Counted from the stretch's first letter, positions 27,135 through 36,572 are shown. The stretch is DNA of 64,000 bases from Sedimentimonas flavescens (GCF_019264375.1 NZ_JAHVAI010000001.1:248001-312000), one strand, 5' to 3'. Notes: generated from the sequence alone by a model not told the origin. Translations and numbers: made by a program.

Positions 27135-27203
27135 GCTTTTCGCCGCTACCCCCTTTTGCATCGCCGGTCCCTTTGCCCCATCATCGGGAAAACGGAGGCG
27201 TAG

Positions 27204-28124
27204 ATGACGCATTGCATCCTGATCGGGGCCCCGGTGGACAGCGGCCAGAAACGCGCAGGCTGCCTGATGGGCCCGGCGGCCTATCGCGTTGCCGGGCTGG
27301 CGCAGACGTTGGTGGCGCTAGGCCACGGGGTCGAGGACCGGGGCGATGTGAGCCCCGCTCCGCGTGATCCGGTGCCCCATGCCAACCCGGCGGTGCATCA
27401 TCTGGCCGAGACCATCGGCTGGACCGAGGCGCTGAGCGAGGCTGGCTCGGACGCCATGGCCAACGGGTTTCCGATCTTCATGGGGGGCGATCATTCGCTC
27501 TCGCTCGGCTCGGTTGCCGGGGTAGCGCGTCACGCAGTGCGCGTGGGGCGGCCGCTGTTCGTTCTGTGGCTCGATGCCCATACCGATTTCCACACGCCTG
27601 AAACGACGCAAAGCGGCAATCTGCACGGCACGCCCGTCGCCTATATCGCCGGGCGCCTGGGGTTTGACGATTTCCCACCCTTCCCCGCCCCGGTGCCGCC
27701 CGCCAATATCTGCATGTTCGGCATTCGCTCGGTCGATGAGGCGGAGCAATCGGCACTGATGCCCGAAGAGGTCGAGATCAACGACATGCGCGTGCTGGAC
27801 GAACGCGGCATCGGCGCGCCGCTGCGCGAGTTCCTGGCCCGCGTTGAGGCCGCGAACGGGTTGCTGCATGTCTCGCTCGACGTCGATTTCCTCGACCCGA
27901 CCATCGCGCCCGCCGTGGGCACCACCGTCCCCGGCGGCACGACCTTCCGCGAGGCGCATCTGGTGATGGAACTGCTGCATGAATCGGGGCTGGTGACCTC
28001 GCTCGACCTGGTCGAGCTGAACCCCTTCCTCGACGATCGTGGGCGCACCGCGCGGCTGATGGTCGATCTGGTCGGCTCGCTGATGGGCCGGAAGGTCTTC
28101 GACCGGCCCACCCGCAGTTTCTAA
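27204..28124 (+). CDS. rocF: Arginase
   Basis: Hydrolyses arginine to ornithine and urea. The 306-residue ureohydrolase has all three binuclear manganese motifs: GGDHSLSLGSV (about 95-105), WLDAHTDFHTPETT (about 120-133) and SLDVDFLDPTIAP (about 228-240). The GNLHGTPVAYI segment separates it from agmatinases. ATG follows GGAGGCGTAG. Its stop is 3 bases from the convergent holin stop. Confidence 0.94.
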   Translation: MTHCILIGAPVDSGQKRAGCLMGPAAYRVAGLAQTLVALGHGVEDRGDVSPAPRDPVPHANPAVHHLAETIGWTEALSEAGSDAMANGFPIFMGGDHSLSLGSVAGVARHAVRVGRPLFVLWLDAHTDFHTPETTQSGNLHGTPVAYIAGRLGFDDFPPFPAPVPPANICMFGIRSVDEAEQSALMPEEVEINDMRVLDERGIGAPLREFLARVEAANGLLHVSLDVDFLDPTIAPAVGTTVPGGTTFREAHLVMELLHESGLVTSLDLVELNPFLDDRGRTARLMVDLVGSLMGRKVFDRPTRSF

Positions 28125-28127
28125 GGC

Positions 28128-28604
28128 TCAGGCGCCCGCGCGGCGGGCCTCGATCTCGCTCAGCGCCGGGTTGTCATCCATGGGCGCCGGGGCAGCCGCC
28201 ACAACGGGTTTGGTGCGAAAGTAGTAAGCCTCGCGCGCACCGAAATAGAAGCTGACGATGGCGCCCAACAGCCACCAGAGCGGCTCGGGCACGTGGTTGA
28301 GGCCCATCATCCGGCGCGAGAACCCCTCGGGGTCGATCATCGCATAGACGAAAAGCCCAAGCGTGCCGAGCGCGAGCATCGGCCGGGGCATCCGGTTTAA
28401 CCCATTGACGAAACGATCAAACAGGCCCGGGCGGACGTATTGGAACTCGGCCCCGTGCTCATCCAGCGCGGCGCGGTAGGCATCATGCGCCGCTTCCATC
28501 TTCTTGGTGGCATTGGGCACGAAGACCTCGGCCACGGTCGCGGCGGCATTGCCAAGCGCGGTGGTGGTGGCCGAGCCACCTACGACTTTCTCGATCAGGC
28601 CCAT
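28128..28604 (-). CDS. Holin-like membrane protein (3TM type)
   Basis: A 158-residue protein of the 3TM phage-holin family pattern: an N-terminal amphipathic region (MGLIEKVVGG... with repeated Ala/Thr and VAEVFVPNATKK), then hydrophobic helices (MLALGTLGLFVYAMI, LWWLLGAIVSFYFGAREAYYF) and a charged tail. Its start overlaps the stop of the upstream endolysin gene by 10 bases, so the two form a lysis cassette. No phage structural genes are near. In Rhodobacter capsulatus the gene transfer agent uses an unlinked endolysin-holin pair of this kind; I infer a similar role. Confidence 0.8.
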   Translation of the reverse strand: MGLIEKVVGGSATTTALGNAAATVAEVFVPNATKKMEAAHDAYRAALDEHGAEFQYVRPGLFDRFVNGLNRMPRPMLALGTLGLFVYAMIDPEGFSRRMMGLNHVPEPLWWLLGAIVSFYFGAREAYYFRTKPVVAAAPAPMDDNPALSEIEARRAGA

Positions 28605-29206
28605 TTCGCCACCCGTGCCTTGTGATCCGCGTCGCTCAGGTGAAAGCGCGGCGAGATGAACTCTTCCACGCGCAGGATCCAGCCGCCCTTGGCGCCTTTG
28701 CGAGTGGTAGCGTATTTGCGCGACGCCGGACGGCGGTCAGCCAGTTGGTAGTAGTAATTGCGCCGCGCGATGCCGTAGGCATCCGCGATCAGGCCGGGCG
28801 CACTGTCGGCCGCCGCCTGCGCCGCGGCCAGCGTCTGCGGCCCCAGCACCCCATCTACTGCCACGGCATGGCCCATGCGGGTCAGCAGGCCTTGCAGCAC
28901 GCGGATCGCATTGGCCCCGGCGTTGACATACATGTCGAAGACGCTGGCGCGCAGCACCTCGGGCAGGCGCGCAAGGCCCGGCCCCTCGTAGTAATGCTGC
29001 ACAAAGATCTCGACCGCCTTCTCGCGGCTCAGCGCACGAACATCGGCTCCGGTCACCCGGCCATCTCCGGTCAGGTCGATCCCGAGGCGCTGCATCGTGC
29101 CGATTGTCACGCCGTATTTCGTGGCCCCGCCGGGGTCGTCGGGGTCATTCACATAGCCGCCCTCGCGGGCGACGATCTCGGTAGCGATTTCGGTGACTGA
29201 TTTCAT
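28595..29206 (-). CDS. GH108 N-acetylmuramidase (endolysin)
   Basis: A 203-residue peptidoglycan hydrolase of the glycosyl hydrolase 108 / DUF847 family. The signature EGGYVNDPDDPGGATKYGVT (about residues 15-34) contains the catalytic glutamate; the C-terminal PG_binding_3-like region (GLLTRMGHAVAVDGVLGPQTLAAAQ) follows. No signal peptide, so release needs the downstream holin. I choose ATG 29206, because the GGGGGA ribosome site has better spacing to it than to the ATG two codons earlier (29212). That ribosome site lies inside an 8-bp hairpin (29210-29235). Confidence 0.9.
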   Translation of the reverse strand: MKSVTEIATEIVAREGGYVNDPDDPGGATKYGVTIGTMQRLGIDLTGDGRVTGADVRALSREKAVEIFVQHYYEGPGLARLPEVLRASVFDMYVNAGANAIRVLQGLLTRMGHAVAVDGVLGPQTLAAAQAAADSAPGLIADAYGIARRNYYYQLADRRPASRKYATTRKGAKGGWILRVEEFISPRFHLSDADHKARVAKWA

Positions 29207-29209
29207 GGA

Positions 29210-29235
29210 CATCCCCCAGACTTGGCCGGGGGATG
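29210..29235 (-). promoter_or_regulatory. Hairpin sequestering the endolysin ribosome binding site
   Basis: CATCCCCC (29210-29217) is a perfect inverted repeat of GGGGGATG (29228-29235) with a 10-base loop. In the minus-strand mRNA one arm is the GGGGGATG that holds the Shine-Dalgarno sequence, 4 bases before the ATG at 29206. The structure would hold translation low. Confidence 0.55.
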
Positions 29236-29276
29236 GTCACGCGATCAGGTTAACGCCGCGCCGAGGCAGCGCGCGC

Positions 29277-29720
29277 TCAGGAACTGGGTTCCTGATAGAC
29301 GCCCTGTTCTTTCAGCGCGTCCACGACTTCCTTGGGCATGTAGGTTTCGTCGTGCTTGGCAAGGATCTCGCTGGCGACGAAGACATCGCCCTCCATCGTG
29401 CCGGTGCCGATCATGCCCTGGTTCTCACCGAACAGATCCGGCAGAACGCCGGTGAACCGCACCGGAACGCTCGCACCGCCATCGGTGACGCTGAAGGTGA
29501 CGGTCTCGCCCTCGCCGCGTCTGATGGTGCCCGCCTCGACCAGACCGCCCAGACGGAACACCTCGCCCGGTTCGGGCGGGTTCTCGGCCAGCTGCGCCGG
29601 GGCGCGGAAGAAGTTGATCCCGTCGCGCATCGCATAGCCGATCATCGCGGTCGAAACCGCCAGCGCCACAGCGGCCACCAGCAGCACCTGGATGCGGCGC
29701 TTTTTCTTGAGGCTCTTCAT
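29277..29720 (-). CDS. ccmE: Cytochrome c maturation heme chaperone CcmE
   Basis: Periplasmic heme chaperone that receives heme from CcmABCD and passes it to the CcmF/H ligase. The 147-residue protein has a basic N-terminus (KKKRR), a membrane anchor (about 11-30), an OB-fold and the heme-binding LAKHDETYMPKE with covalent-attachment His123 and the conserved Tyr four residues later. ATG has GGAGG at good spacing. It follows argC (67-base gap with a GC hairpin). The usual partner ccmF is not next to it; lysis genes follow instead. Confidence 0.96.
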   Translation of the reverse strand: MKSLKKKRRIQVLLVAAVALAVSTAMIGYAMRDGINFFRAPAQLAENPPEPGEVFRLGGLVEAGTIRRGEGETVTFSVTDGGASVPVRFTGVLPDLFGENQGMIGTGTMEGDVFVASEILAKHDETYMPKEVVDALKEQGVYQEPSS

Positions 29721-29743
29721 TCGCGTTTCCTCCTCAATCTGCT

Positions 29744-29762
29744 GGCGGCCTTATCGGCCGCC
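29744..29762 (-). terminator. GC hairpin between argC and ccmE
   Basis: GGCGGCC (29744-29750) pairs with GGCCGCC (29756-29762) over 5 bases. No T run, so it may attenuate or process the transcript rather than end it. Confidence 0.45.
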
Positions 29763-29787
29763 CGCCGTTCCTGTTCCCTGACTTAAA

Positions 29788-30816
29788 TCAAGGGAAGACC
29801 GGCGCAAGCATCAGGCCCGCCGTCTCCTCAAGACCCAGCATCAGGTTGGCGTTCTGGATCGCCTGTCCCGACGAACCCTTGGTCAGGTTGTCCAGCGCCA
29901 CCATCACCACAGCCCGGCCCGGGATACGGTCACCGATCACGCCGACATGGACGAAATTGGAGCCTGCGATCGACCGCGTCGAGGGGAGTGCGCCGAAAGG
30001 TAGCACCTCGAGGAAGGTCTCATCGGCGTAACGTGCGGCCAATGCTGCATGAATCGCCTCCGGCTCGCCGCGGACATAGGCGTCCACAAGGATACCGCGG
30101 TTGAACGGCATCAGGTGCGGCGTGAACTGGATACGCACGGGGCGGCCCGCCAAGAGGCTGAACTCCTGATCGAATTCGCCCAGGTGACGGTGCTTGCCGC
30201 CCGCCGAATAGGGCATGGTGCCGCCCGCCAGTTCGGCATGCAGCAGGTTCTCCTTAAGCGACCGACCCGCCCCCGAGACGCCCGCCTTGAGGTCGATCAC
30301 AATCTCGTCAAGGTCGATCACACCCGCCTCGATCAGCGGCCGGATGGCGTATTGGCCCGCGGCGGCGTTGCAGCCCGTGCCCGCGCACAGCCGCGCTCCG
30401 CGAATCTCGTCGCGGTAAAACTCGGTCAGGCCATAGACGGCCTCTTTCTGCAAATCGACCGCCGAATGCGCCTTGCCATACCACTTTTCATACTCGGCCG
30501 GGTCGCGCAGACGGAAGTCGGCGGACAGATCGACGACCTTCAGATCGCGCGGCAACTCGGCGATCACCGCCTGCGAGGTCGCGTGCGGCAAAGCGCAAAA
30601 GGCCAGATCGACCTGAGAAAAGTCGATCTCCTCGATCTTTTGCAGATCCGGTAAGCCAAGATGGCGCAGGTGCGGGAAGACCTCCCCCATGCTCATGCCG
30701 GCCTTGCGGTCGCCCGACAGCGCGGTGATCTTCATCGAGGGGTGAGTGGCGATGATCCGGGCCAGTTCGGCGCCGGTATATCCCGAGGCGCCAAGGATCG
30801 CGATGTTCTGCGTCAT
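29788..30816 (-). CDS. argC: N-acetyl-gamma-glutamyl-phosphate reductase
   Basis: NADPH-dependent third step of ornithine/arginine synthesis. The 342-residue protein has the Rossmann [10 protein letters not shown] (9-18), [10 protein letters not shown], and the catalytic Cys149 in [12 protein letters not shown]. The usual motif around this cysteine is NPGCYPT; here it is replaced, which I recall as normal for Rhodobacteraceae Arg[22 protein letters not shown] and the C-terminal [13 protein letters not shown] are intact. It lies 27 bases after murI. Confidence 0.94.
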   Translation of the reverse strand: MTQNIAILGASGYTGAELARIIATHPSMKITALSGDRKAGMSMGEVFPHLRHLGLPDLQKIEEIDFSQVDLAFCALPHATSQAVIAELPRDLKVVDLSADFRLRDPAEYEKWYGKAHSAVDLQKEAVYGLTEFYRDEIRGARLCAGTGCNAAAGQYAIRPLIEAGVIDLDEIVIDLKAGVSGAGRSLKENLLHAELAGGTMPYSAGGKHRHLGEFDQEFSLLAGRPVRIQFTPHLMPFNRGILVDAYVRGEPEAIHAALAARYADETFLEVLPFGALPSTRSIAGSNFVHVGVIGDRIPGRAVVMVALDNLTKGSSGQAIQNANLMLGLEETAGLMLAPVFP

Positions 30817-30843
30817 GGGAATCTCCCTGCAAATCGAATGAGT

Positions 30844-31656
30844 TCAGGCGGCTTCGAAAGTGATCCGGCGTCGCAGGAACTGCGTCGCGTGGGTCGAGAC
30901 CGAGGCCGGTTTGCCCGTGGTCAGGAACTTTGATACCTTGCCCGCACCCTCGAATTCGGGGTGGCGGGTGAGGTAGTCGGTCAGGCTTTCCGCCACGAGG
31001 TTCGCCTGGCTATAAACGGTCACGTCGGGGCCCAATGCCTCCTGGAAAACCGTTTGCATCAGCGGGTAATGGGTGCAGCCCAGAATGGCGGCCTCGGGGT
31101 GCGGCATCCGGCGCTTGAGCGCCTCGACATGGCTGCGCACCAGCGCCTCGGCGAGGATCTCGTCACCCATTTCGATTGCATCGACCACGCCGCCGCAGGG
31201 CTGCGCCTCGACATCCACACCGATCGCGCGATAGGCCAACTCGCGCTGGAAGGCGCGGCTTGCAACGGTCGCGGGGGTGGCAAACAGCGCCACATGCTTG
31301 ACGGCAACCTCACGCGGGGGGCTGTTGTCGCCCCATTTGCGCTCGGTCAGCGCCTCGATCATCGGCACGAAGACGCCCAGAGCCCGCTTGTCCTTGGGCA
31401 CCCAGCTTTCCTGCATCCGCTTCAGCGCGGCGGCCGAGGCGGTGTTACAGGCCAGGATCACCAGATCGCAGCCTTCGTCCCAAAGGCGTTCCACGCCCCG
31501 GCAGGTCAGGTTGAAGATGTCATCGGCATCGCGCACGCCGTAGGGGGCGTGGGCATTGTCACCGTAATAGACGAAGGCCACATCGGGCAGCCGCTTGGAG
31601 ACGGCATCATACACCGTCAACCCGCCGAGCCCGCTATCGAAAACCCCAACAGCCAT
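30844..31656 (-). CDS. murI: Glutamate racemase
   Basis: Makes D-glutamate for peptidoglycan. The 270-residue enzyme has the DSGLGGLT N-terminal motif, [11 protein letters not shown], and the two catalytic cysteines in [10 protein letters not shown] and [11 protein letters not shown] 31656 follows GGGAGG at 8 bases; the open frame continues upstream but is not protein-like. First gene of the murI-argC-ccmE run. A cell-wall precursor enzyme, a wall hydrolase and its holin thus share the same strand, though co-transcription across 29.2-29.3 kb is not shown. Confidence 0.95.
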   Translation of the reverse strand: MAVGVFDSGLGGLTVYDAVSKRLPDVAFVYYGDNAHAPYGVRDADDIFNLTCRGVERLWDEGCDLVILACNTASAAALKRMQESWVPKDKRALGVFVPMIEALTERKWGDNSPPREVAVKHVALFATPATVASRAFQRELAYRAIGVDVEAQPCGGVVDAIEMGDEILAEALVRSHVEALKRRMPHPEAAILGCTHYPLMQTVFQEALGPDVTVYSQANLVAESLTDYLTRHPEFEGAGKVSKFLTTGKPASVSTHATQFLRRRITFEAA

Positions 31657-31744
31657 GCCTGCCTCCCGCCCCTCAGGGTGCCCCGCGCGCGGCGGGGAAT
31701 TGGCCCCTAATAAGCCCCCCGCGCGCGGAAATAAACGCCTGAAA

Positions 31745-34700
31745 TCATTCCGCCGCGAGTTGTGACGGCGGAGCGCCCTGATCGAAGGCCGCCAGAAGCT
31801 CGGCCCGGCGCTTGGCAGCACGCGCCACCGCTTCGACCTTGACCGGGCCGAAACCCCGGATCGAAAGCGGCAGCTCGGCCAATTCGCGCGCGATCTCGAG
31901 CGTCTCGGGGCGCACCAGAGGCAAAATCCGCGCCATATCGGCCTCGTATTCGGCGATCAGTGCGCGCTCGGTGCGGCGTTCCTCGGACCGCCCAAACGGG
32001 TCGAGTGCCGTGCCGCGCAGCCCTTTCATCCGTGCCAGCAGCCGGAAGGCGGGAATCATCCAGGCGCCAAAGCTGCGCTTGATCGGGCGCCCGTTCGGCC
32101 CCTCGCCGGCCAAGAAGGGCGGCGCGAGATGGAAGGTGGGTTTCAGATCGCCCTCGAATTCCTCGCGCGCCTTTTCCAGCGTTTCCAGATGCAGCCGCGC
32201 GACCTCGTACTCGTCCTTGTAGGCCAAGAGCTTATGGTAGCCCTTGGCAACGGACAGGCGCAGCTCTTGCGGAGCGCGGGCAACAAGCGCCGAGAAGCGC
32301 GTCGCAAGCGCGGCACCCTGATAAGTGGTCAGATGCGCTGCGCGGAAGGCGATCGGATCGGCTTCCGCCGCGGGTTCTTCATGCGCGATAAGCTTCGCGG
32401 CCGCTTCGGGATGCGCCTTGGCCCAACGGCCAAGCTCGAAGGCGCGCTTGTTCGCGTCGACGGCGGTTTCGTTCAACTCGATCGCGCGATGGATGGCGGC
32501 GTGGCTGAGCGGCAGATAACCCGCCTGCCAGGCCGCCCCAAGGACAACCATGTTCGAGTAGATCGAATCCCCAAGCGCGCGGCGGGCCAGTTCGGAGGCG
32601 TCGAAGAAGCTCACCCGGTCGTGCAGCCGTGCTTCCAGCGCCAGCCGGAGTTGCCCCACCGGCAGTTGGAAATCGCGGTTGCGGGTGAACTCGCCGGTCA
32701 CGATCTCATGCGCGTTGACGATGGCCCCGGTGCGCCCGGCGGTCATCAGACCCAGGGTCTTGGCCCCGGCGCTGACCACAAGATCGCCGCCGATAACGCA
32801 ATCGGCCTCGCCCACCGCCACGCGAATGGCCGAAATATCCTGCGGCCGGTTCGCCAGTCGCAGGTGGATATGCACCGCCCCACCCTTTTGTGCGAGGCCG
32901 GCCATCTCCATCATGCCCGCACCCTTGCCATCGACATGCGCGGCCATGGCCAGCACCGCACCCACGGTGACAACGCCAGTGCCGCCGACGCCGGTGATCA
33001 CGACGTTATGGGTGCCCCGGATCGCAGGCAGCGTGGGCTCGGGCAGGTCCGGCAGATCCAGCGCCTTGGGCTGGACCTTGCGCAGCTTCGCTCCCGAGAG
33101 CGTCACGAAAGACGGACAAAACCCGTTCAGGCAGGAGAAGTCCTTGTTGCAGCTCGACTGGTCAATGGCACGCTTGGTGCCAAGCTCGGTCTCGACCGGC
33201 ACGATAGAGACGCAGTTCGACTGCACGCCGCAATCGCCGCAGCCCTCGCAGACATCGGTATTGATGAAGACGCGCTTGTCGGGATCGGGGAAAGAGCCGC
33301 GCTTGCGGCGGCGGCGCTTTTCGGCGGCGCAGGTCTGGATATAGACGATGGCCGAGACGCCCTTGGTTTGCTCAAGGCGCTTTTGCACCACCATCAGCCC
33401 CGCGCGTTCGACTTTCTCGACCTCGGGCGGGAAGCTGGACAGATCCAGATCCTCTTTCGCGTCATAAACCACGACGACCGGCTTCACGCCCATGGCAAGG
33501 ATCTCGCGCACGATCTGCTGCGCGGTCAGCCCACCCTCGTTCGGCTGCCCGCCGGTCATGGCGACAGCATCATTGAAGAGGATCTTGTAGGTGATGTTCA
33601 CGTCCGCCGCCAAGGCCGCCCGGATCGCAAGGCTGCCCGAGTGGTTATACGTCCCGTCGCCGAGATTCTGGAACACATGCGGGCGGGTCGAGAACGGCGC
33701 CTCGCCGACCCAGTTGGCGCCCTCGCCGCCCATCTGGGTGAAGCCGGTGGTCTCGCGCCCCATCCATTGCACCATGTAATGGCAGCCGATCCCGGCATAG
33801 GCCCGCGCGCCTTCAGGCAGGCGGGTCGAGCTGTTATGCGGACAGCCCGAGCAGAACCACGGCACGCGGGTCGCGATCTCGGGGGCGTTGTCGGCGCGCC
33901 GAGCCTGCTCGATCCGCGCCAACCCGGCCTTGACTCCCTCGGTCGCGCGGCCTTCCTCGGAGAGTATCCCGGCGATACGCTCGGCAATGGTCATCGGATC
34001 GAGGGCAAAGCGGGTCGGGAACAGCTCGGCCCCGGTGCGGTCATGGTGCCAGCCCAGAACGCGCCGCCCCTTGCGGTTGTCAAAGATCGCCTCCTTGACC
34101 TGCACTTCGATCAGCTTGCGCTTTTCCTCGACCACGACGATCAGTTCGAGCCCCTCGGCCCATTCGTTGAACGAGCGCATGTCCATCGGGAAGGTCTGCG
34201 CGACTTTCCAGGTGGTGATGCCGAGGCGCTCGCATTCGGCTTCGGTCAGGCCAAGCAGGCTGAAGGCATGCACGAGGTCGAGCCAGTTCTTGCCCGCCGC
34301 GACAAAGCCGATCTTGGCGCCAGCGCGGCCATGCATCCGCTTGTCCATCCGGTTGGCGCGGGCGAAGGCCTCGGCGGCGAAACGCTTGTAGTCGATCATC
34401 CGCGCTTCCTGCGCGACGGGCGTGTCGCCCAGACGGATGTTCAATCCACCCGGCGGCATCCTGAAATCGGGGGTGACAAAGCTCAGCCGGAGGGGGTCGC
34501 CGTCGACGACTGCCGTCGCCTCGACCGTGTCCTTCATCGTCTTGAGCCCCACCCAGACCCCGGCGAAGCGGCTCAGCGCCCAGCCATAGAGCCCGAAATC
34601 GAGGATTTCCTGCACGCCTGCGGGGCTGAGCACCGGCATATAGGCATCGACCAGCGCCCAGTCGGACTGGTGCAGCACGGTCGAGCTTTCGCCCGTGTGG

Positions 34701-35140
34701 TCATCGCCCATCGCCATCAGCACGCCGCCAAGCCGCGAGGTGCCCGCCATATTGGCGTGGCGCATCACATCGCCCGAGCGATCCACGCCCGGCCCCTTGC
34801 CGTACCACAGGCCGAAAACGCCATCATAGGCGCCCTCACCGCGCAACTCGGCCTGCTGCGTGCCCCAAAGGGCTGTCGCGGCCAGGTCTTCGTTCAGACC
34901 GGGCTGAAAGCGGACCTGCGCGGCCTCCAGCTCGCGCCGCGCACGGCTCATCTGGATATCCACCGCGCCAAGCGGCGAGCCGCGATAGCCCGTCACATAG
35001 CCCGCCGTATTGAAACCCGCCGCGCGGTCGCGCGCGGCCTGCATCAGGACCAGCCGCACCAACGCCTGCGTCCCGTTCAACAGAACTGGATTCTTGGATA
35101 GGTCGAAACGATCCCTAAGGGACACTTCCTGCCCGCCCAT
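31745..35140 (-). CDS. iorAB: Indolepyruvate ferredoxin oxidoreductase, alpha-beta fusion
   Basis: Oxidatively decarboxylates aryl pyruvates to aryl-acetyl-CoA, with TPP and iron-sulfur clusters. The 1131-residue protein fuses what archaea encode as IorA and IorB: N-terminal pyrimidine-binding domains ([12 protein letters not shown]), the TPP-diphosphate site ([16 protein letters not shown]), a cysteine-rich cluster region ([17 protein letters not shown], then [13 protein letters not shown]) at about 645-700, then the gamma-like domain beginning [15 protein letters not shown]. Start ATG 35140 follows GGAGG. It diverges from a LysR gene with a palindromic operator between, suggesting that regulator controls it. 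Confidence 0.92.
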   Translation of the reverse strand: MGGQEVSLRDRFDLSKNPVLLNGTQALVRLVLMQAARDRAAGFNTAGYVTGYRGSPLGAVDIQMSRARRELEAAQVRFQPGLNEDLAATALWGTQQAELRGEGAYDGVFGLWYGKGPGVDRSGDVMRHANMAGTSRLGGVLMAMGDDHTGESSTVLHQSDWALVDAYMPVLSPAGVQEILDFGLYGWALSRFAGVWVGLKTMKDTVEATAVVDGDPLRLSFVTPDFRMPPGGLNIRLGDTPVAQEARMIDYKRFAAEAFARANRMDKRMHGRAGAKIGFVAAGKNWLDLVHAFSLLGLTEAECERLGITTWKVAQTFPMDMRSFNEWAEGLELIVVVEEKRKLIEVQVKEAIFDNRKGRRVLGWHHDRTGAELFPTRFALDPMTIAERIAGILSEEGRATEGVKAGLARIEQARRADNAPEIATRVPWFCSGCPHNSSTRLPEGARAYAGIGCHYMVQWMGRETTGFTQMGGEGANWVGEAPFSTRPHVFQNLGDGTYNHSGSLAIRAALAADVNITYKILFNDAVAMTGGQPNEGGLTAQQIVREILAMGVKPVVVVYDAKEDLDLSSFPPEVEKVERAGLMVVQKRLEQTKGVSAIVYIQTCAAEKRRRRKRGSFPDPDKRVFINTDVCEGCGDCGVQSNCVSIVPVETELGTKRAIDQSSCNKDFSCLNGFCPSFVTLSGAKLRKVQPKALDLPDLPEPTLPAIRGTHNVVITGVGGTGVVTVGAVLAMAAHVDGKGAGMMEMAGLAQKGGAVHIHLRLANRPQDISAIRVAVGEADCVIGGDLVVSAGAKTLGLMTAGRTGAIVNAHEIVTGEFTRNRDFQLPVGQLRLALEARLHDRVSFFDASELARRALGDSIYSNMVVLGAAWQAGYLPLSHAAIHRAIELNETAVDANKRAFELGRWAKAHPEAAAKLIAHEEPAAEADPIAFRAAHLTTYQGAALATRFSALVARAPQELRLSVAKGYHKLLAYKDEYEVARLHLETLEKAREEFEGDLKPTFHLAPPFLAGEGPNGRPIKRSFGAWMIPAFRLLARMKGLRGTALDPFGRSEERRTERALIAEYEADMARILPLVRPETLEIARELAELPLSIRGFGPVKVEAVARAAKRRAELLAAFDQGAPPSQLAAE

Positions 35141-35178
35141 TGTGCACCTCCCCTTGCGCCAAAGGCCTAAGGGAATGA

Positions 35179-35199
35179 TAGGTCGGAAAAGCTGACCTA
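35179..35199. promoter_or_regulatory. LysR-type operator between iorAB and the LysR gene
   Basis: TAGGTC (35179-35184), 9 bases, GACCTA (35194-35199): a perfect inverted repeat that satisfies the T-N11-A LysR box. It lies 39 bases before the iorAB start and 89 before the regulator start, the usual place for divergent control. Confidence 0.6.
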
Positions 35200-35287
35200 C
35201 CAAGTCAATTTTGGGGCAAAGTCGTTTGTTAAATTCGGCGAATGAATATAAGTGTAGAAGGCTTACAGTGATCAGAAAGTGACCCCG

Positions 35288-36196
35288 ATGGACTGGGACA
35301 AGTTGCGAATCTTTCATGCGGTGGCCGATGCAGGCTCCCTCACCCATGCGGGGGACGCGCTGCATTTGTCCCAATCGGCGGTCAGCCGGCAGATCCGAGC
35401 CCTAGAAGAGTCGCTCGGAACGACGCTGTTCCACCGCCATGCGCGGGGGCTGATTCTCACCGAGCAGGGAGAGCTTCTGTTCGACGCCACCTCGACCATG
35501 GCGAAGAAGCTCGACTCCGCCGCCGCGCGTATCCGCGACAGTGAAGAAGAGGTGTTCGGCGAGTTGCGCGTGACCACGACCGTGGGCTTCGGCACGCTCT
35601 GGCTCGCGCCGCGTCTGGTCAAACTTTACGAACGCTACCCCGAGCTGAAGATCGACCTGCTATTGGAAGAGCGCGTTCTGGACCTGCCGATGCGCGAGGC
35701 CGACGTCGCCATCCGCATGAAGGAACCCGCCCAGGCCGACCTGATCCGCAAGCGGCTGCTCAATATCCGGATGCGGCTCTATGCAACCTCGGAATACCTC
35801 GCACGCTGCGGCCGCCCCGAAAGCCTGGCCGATCTGCGCCAACATCGCCTGATCTGCCAAAACCCTGTGACGCCTCAGGTCTCGGCGGGCGCGCATCTCG
35901 TGCAGCAGATCCTGTCGCATGAGGTCCACTCGACGCTAACGGTGAACAACTATTTCGGCGTGCTTCAGGGTGTGCTGAATCACATCGGAATCGGGGTCTT
36001 GCCCGATTATCTGACGGTGGATTTCCCCGAACTCGAACGCGTCCTGCCCGATGTCGAGTCGGTCGAGGTGCCGGTCTTCCTGGCCTACCCCGAAGAGCTG
36101 CGCCAGTCGCGCCGCGTCACCGCGTTCAGGGACTTCGTTCAGGAAGAAATCCTGGCTTACCGCCGCCAGCAAATGGGCGACATGAGCGCCGAATAG
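35288..36196 (+). CDS. LysR-family transcriptional regulator
   Basis: A 302-residue DNA-binding regulator. The N-terminal winged HTH (LRIFHAVADAGSLTHAGDALHLSQSAVSRQIRALEE, residues 5-40) is canonical; the rest is the effector-binding domain (LRVTTTVGFGTLWLAPRLVKLYERYPEL). I choose ATG 35288 (MDWDKLRIF) over GTG 35279, since the family begins MDWDKL. No clear Shine-Dalgarno sequence. Divergent from iorAB with a T-N11-A palindrome between; the ligand is unknown, perhaps an aryl-pyruvate or related acid. Confidence 0.92.
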   Translation: MDWDKLRIFHAVADAGSLTHAGDALHLSQSAVSRQIRALEESLGTTLFHRHARGLILTEQGELLFDATSTMAKKLDSAAARIRDSEEEVFGELRVTTTVGFGTLWLAPRLVKLYERYPELKIDLLLEERVLDLPMREADVAIRMKEPAQADLIRKRLLNIRMRLYATSEYLARCGRPESLADLRQHRLICQNPVTPQVSAGAHLVQQILSHEVHSTLTVNNYFGVLQGVLNHIGIGVLPDYLTVDFPELERVLPDVESVEVPVFLAYPEELRQSRRVTAFRDFVQEEILAYRRQQMGDMSAE

Positions 36197-36250
36197 CAAG
36201 CTATTACCTGAGCGCATAGCGGGAATGCTGCACTTGCAGCATGATTCTCC

Positions 36251-36279
36251 TTGATCGATTCTAACTCTGCACATAAATC
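36251..36279 (+). promoter_or_regulatory. Sigma-70-like promoter of the putative small RNA
   Basis: TTGATC (36251-36256) and TAAATC (36274-36279) with 17-base spacing, predicting a start near 36286. Read by eye only. Confidence 0.45.
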
Positions 36280-36285
36280 GAGCTT

Positions 36286-36368
36286 CGAAGGCGATGATTT
36301 GAGGAAACTCTCATCACCTTTTACCTCCCTGTTGGACTACGGCCGAGCTTTTGCTCGGCCTTTTTTTT
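36286..36368 (+). ncRNA. Putative Hfq-type small RNA, resembling the alphaproteobacterial alpha-r8 / mmgR (suhB) family
   Basis: About 83 nucleotides. A first hairpin (GATGA 36293-36297 and GAG 36301-36303 with CTC 36308-36310 and TCATC 36311-36315, GAAA tetraloop, three-base bulge), a single-stranded stretch with ACCTCCCTGTTGGAC (CCTCCC at 36324-36329, able to pair with Shine-Dalgarno sequences), and a strong terminator with eight T. The order and the CCTCCCTGTTGGAC block match my memory of the alpha-r8/suhB RNA family; membership is not proved. Family members in rhizobia restrain polyhydroxybutyrate storage genes. Confidence 0.7.
36341..36368 (+). terminator. Rho-independent terminator of the small RNA
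   Basis: GGCCGAGC (36341-36348) pairs with GCTCGGCC (36353-36360), TTTT loop, then eight T (36361-36368). The most complete intrinsic terminator in the window. Confidence 0.9.
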
Positions 36369-36572
36369 CGCCCATCGCTTTCCTCGATCATTTGCGCGCG
36401 AAAACGGTGGGCCAGAGGGGCGGGCGGCGCAACGGATCGCACCGCACGGCGGTTTGATGCCATGCACCGCGCGCAAACCGTGTTTCCGCCCGCTTTTGCG
36501 CGCCATCGCCCCTTTTCCCGCAGGCCCACATGTCCTAAAGAACGCGCAAACCCGCGCCTTCGGAGGAGTTTC

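Larger units (their letters stand above)
36197..36572. other. 376-base gap between LysR gene and purL
   Basis: No protein gene is convincing. It contains a promoter-like pair, a probable small RNA ending in a strong terminator (36286-36368), and about 200 bases of GC-rich leader before purL. Confidence 0.7.

Noticed and set aside
28128-29206. Prophage remnant
   Set aside because: Only endolysin and holin are present, flanked by core metabolic genes, with no att repeats, integrase or structural genes. A GTA-type lysis pair fits better.
32129-35101. 990-codon open frame on the plus strand
   Set aside because: It is fully antisense to iorAB, whose motifs are unmistakable; the product is a low-complexity Arg/His/Gly-rich shadow of GC-rich codons.
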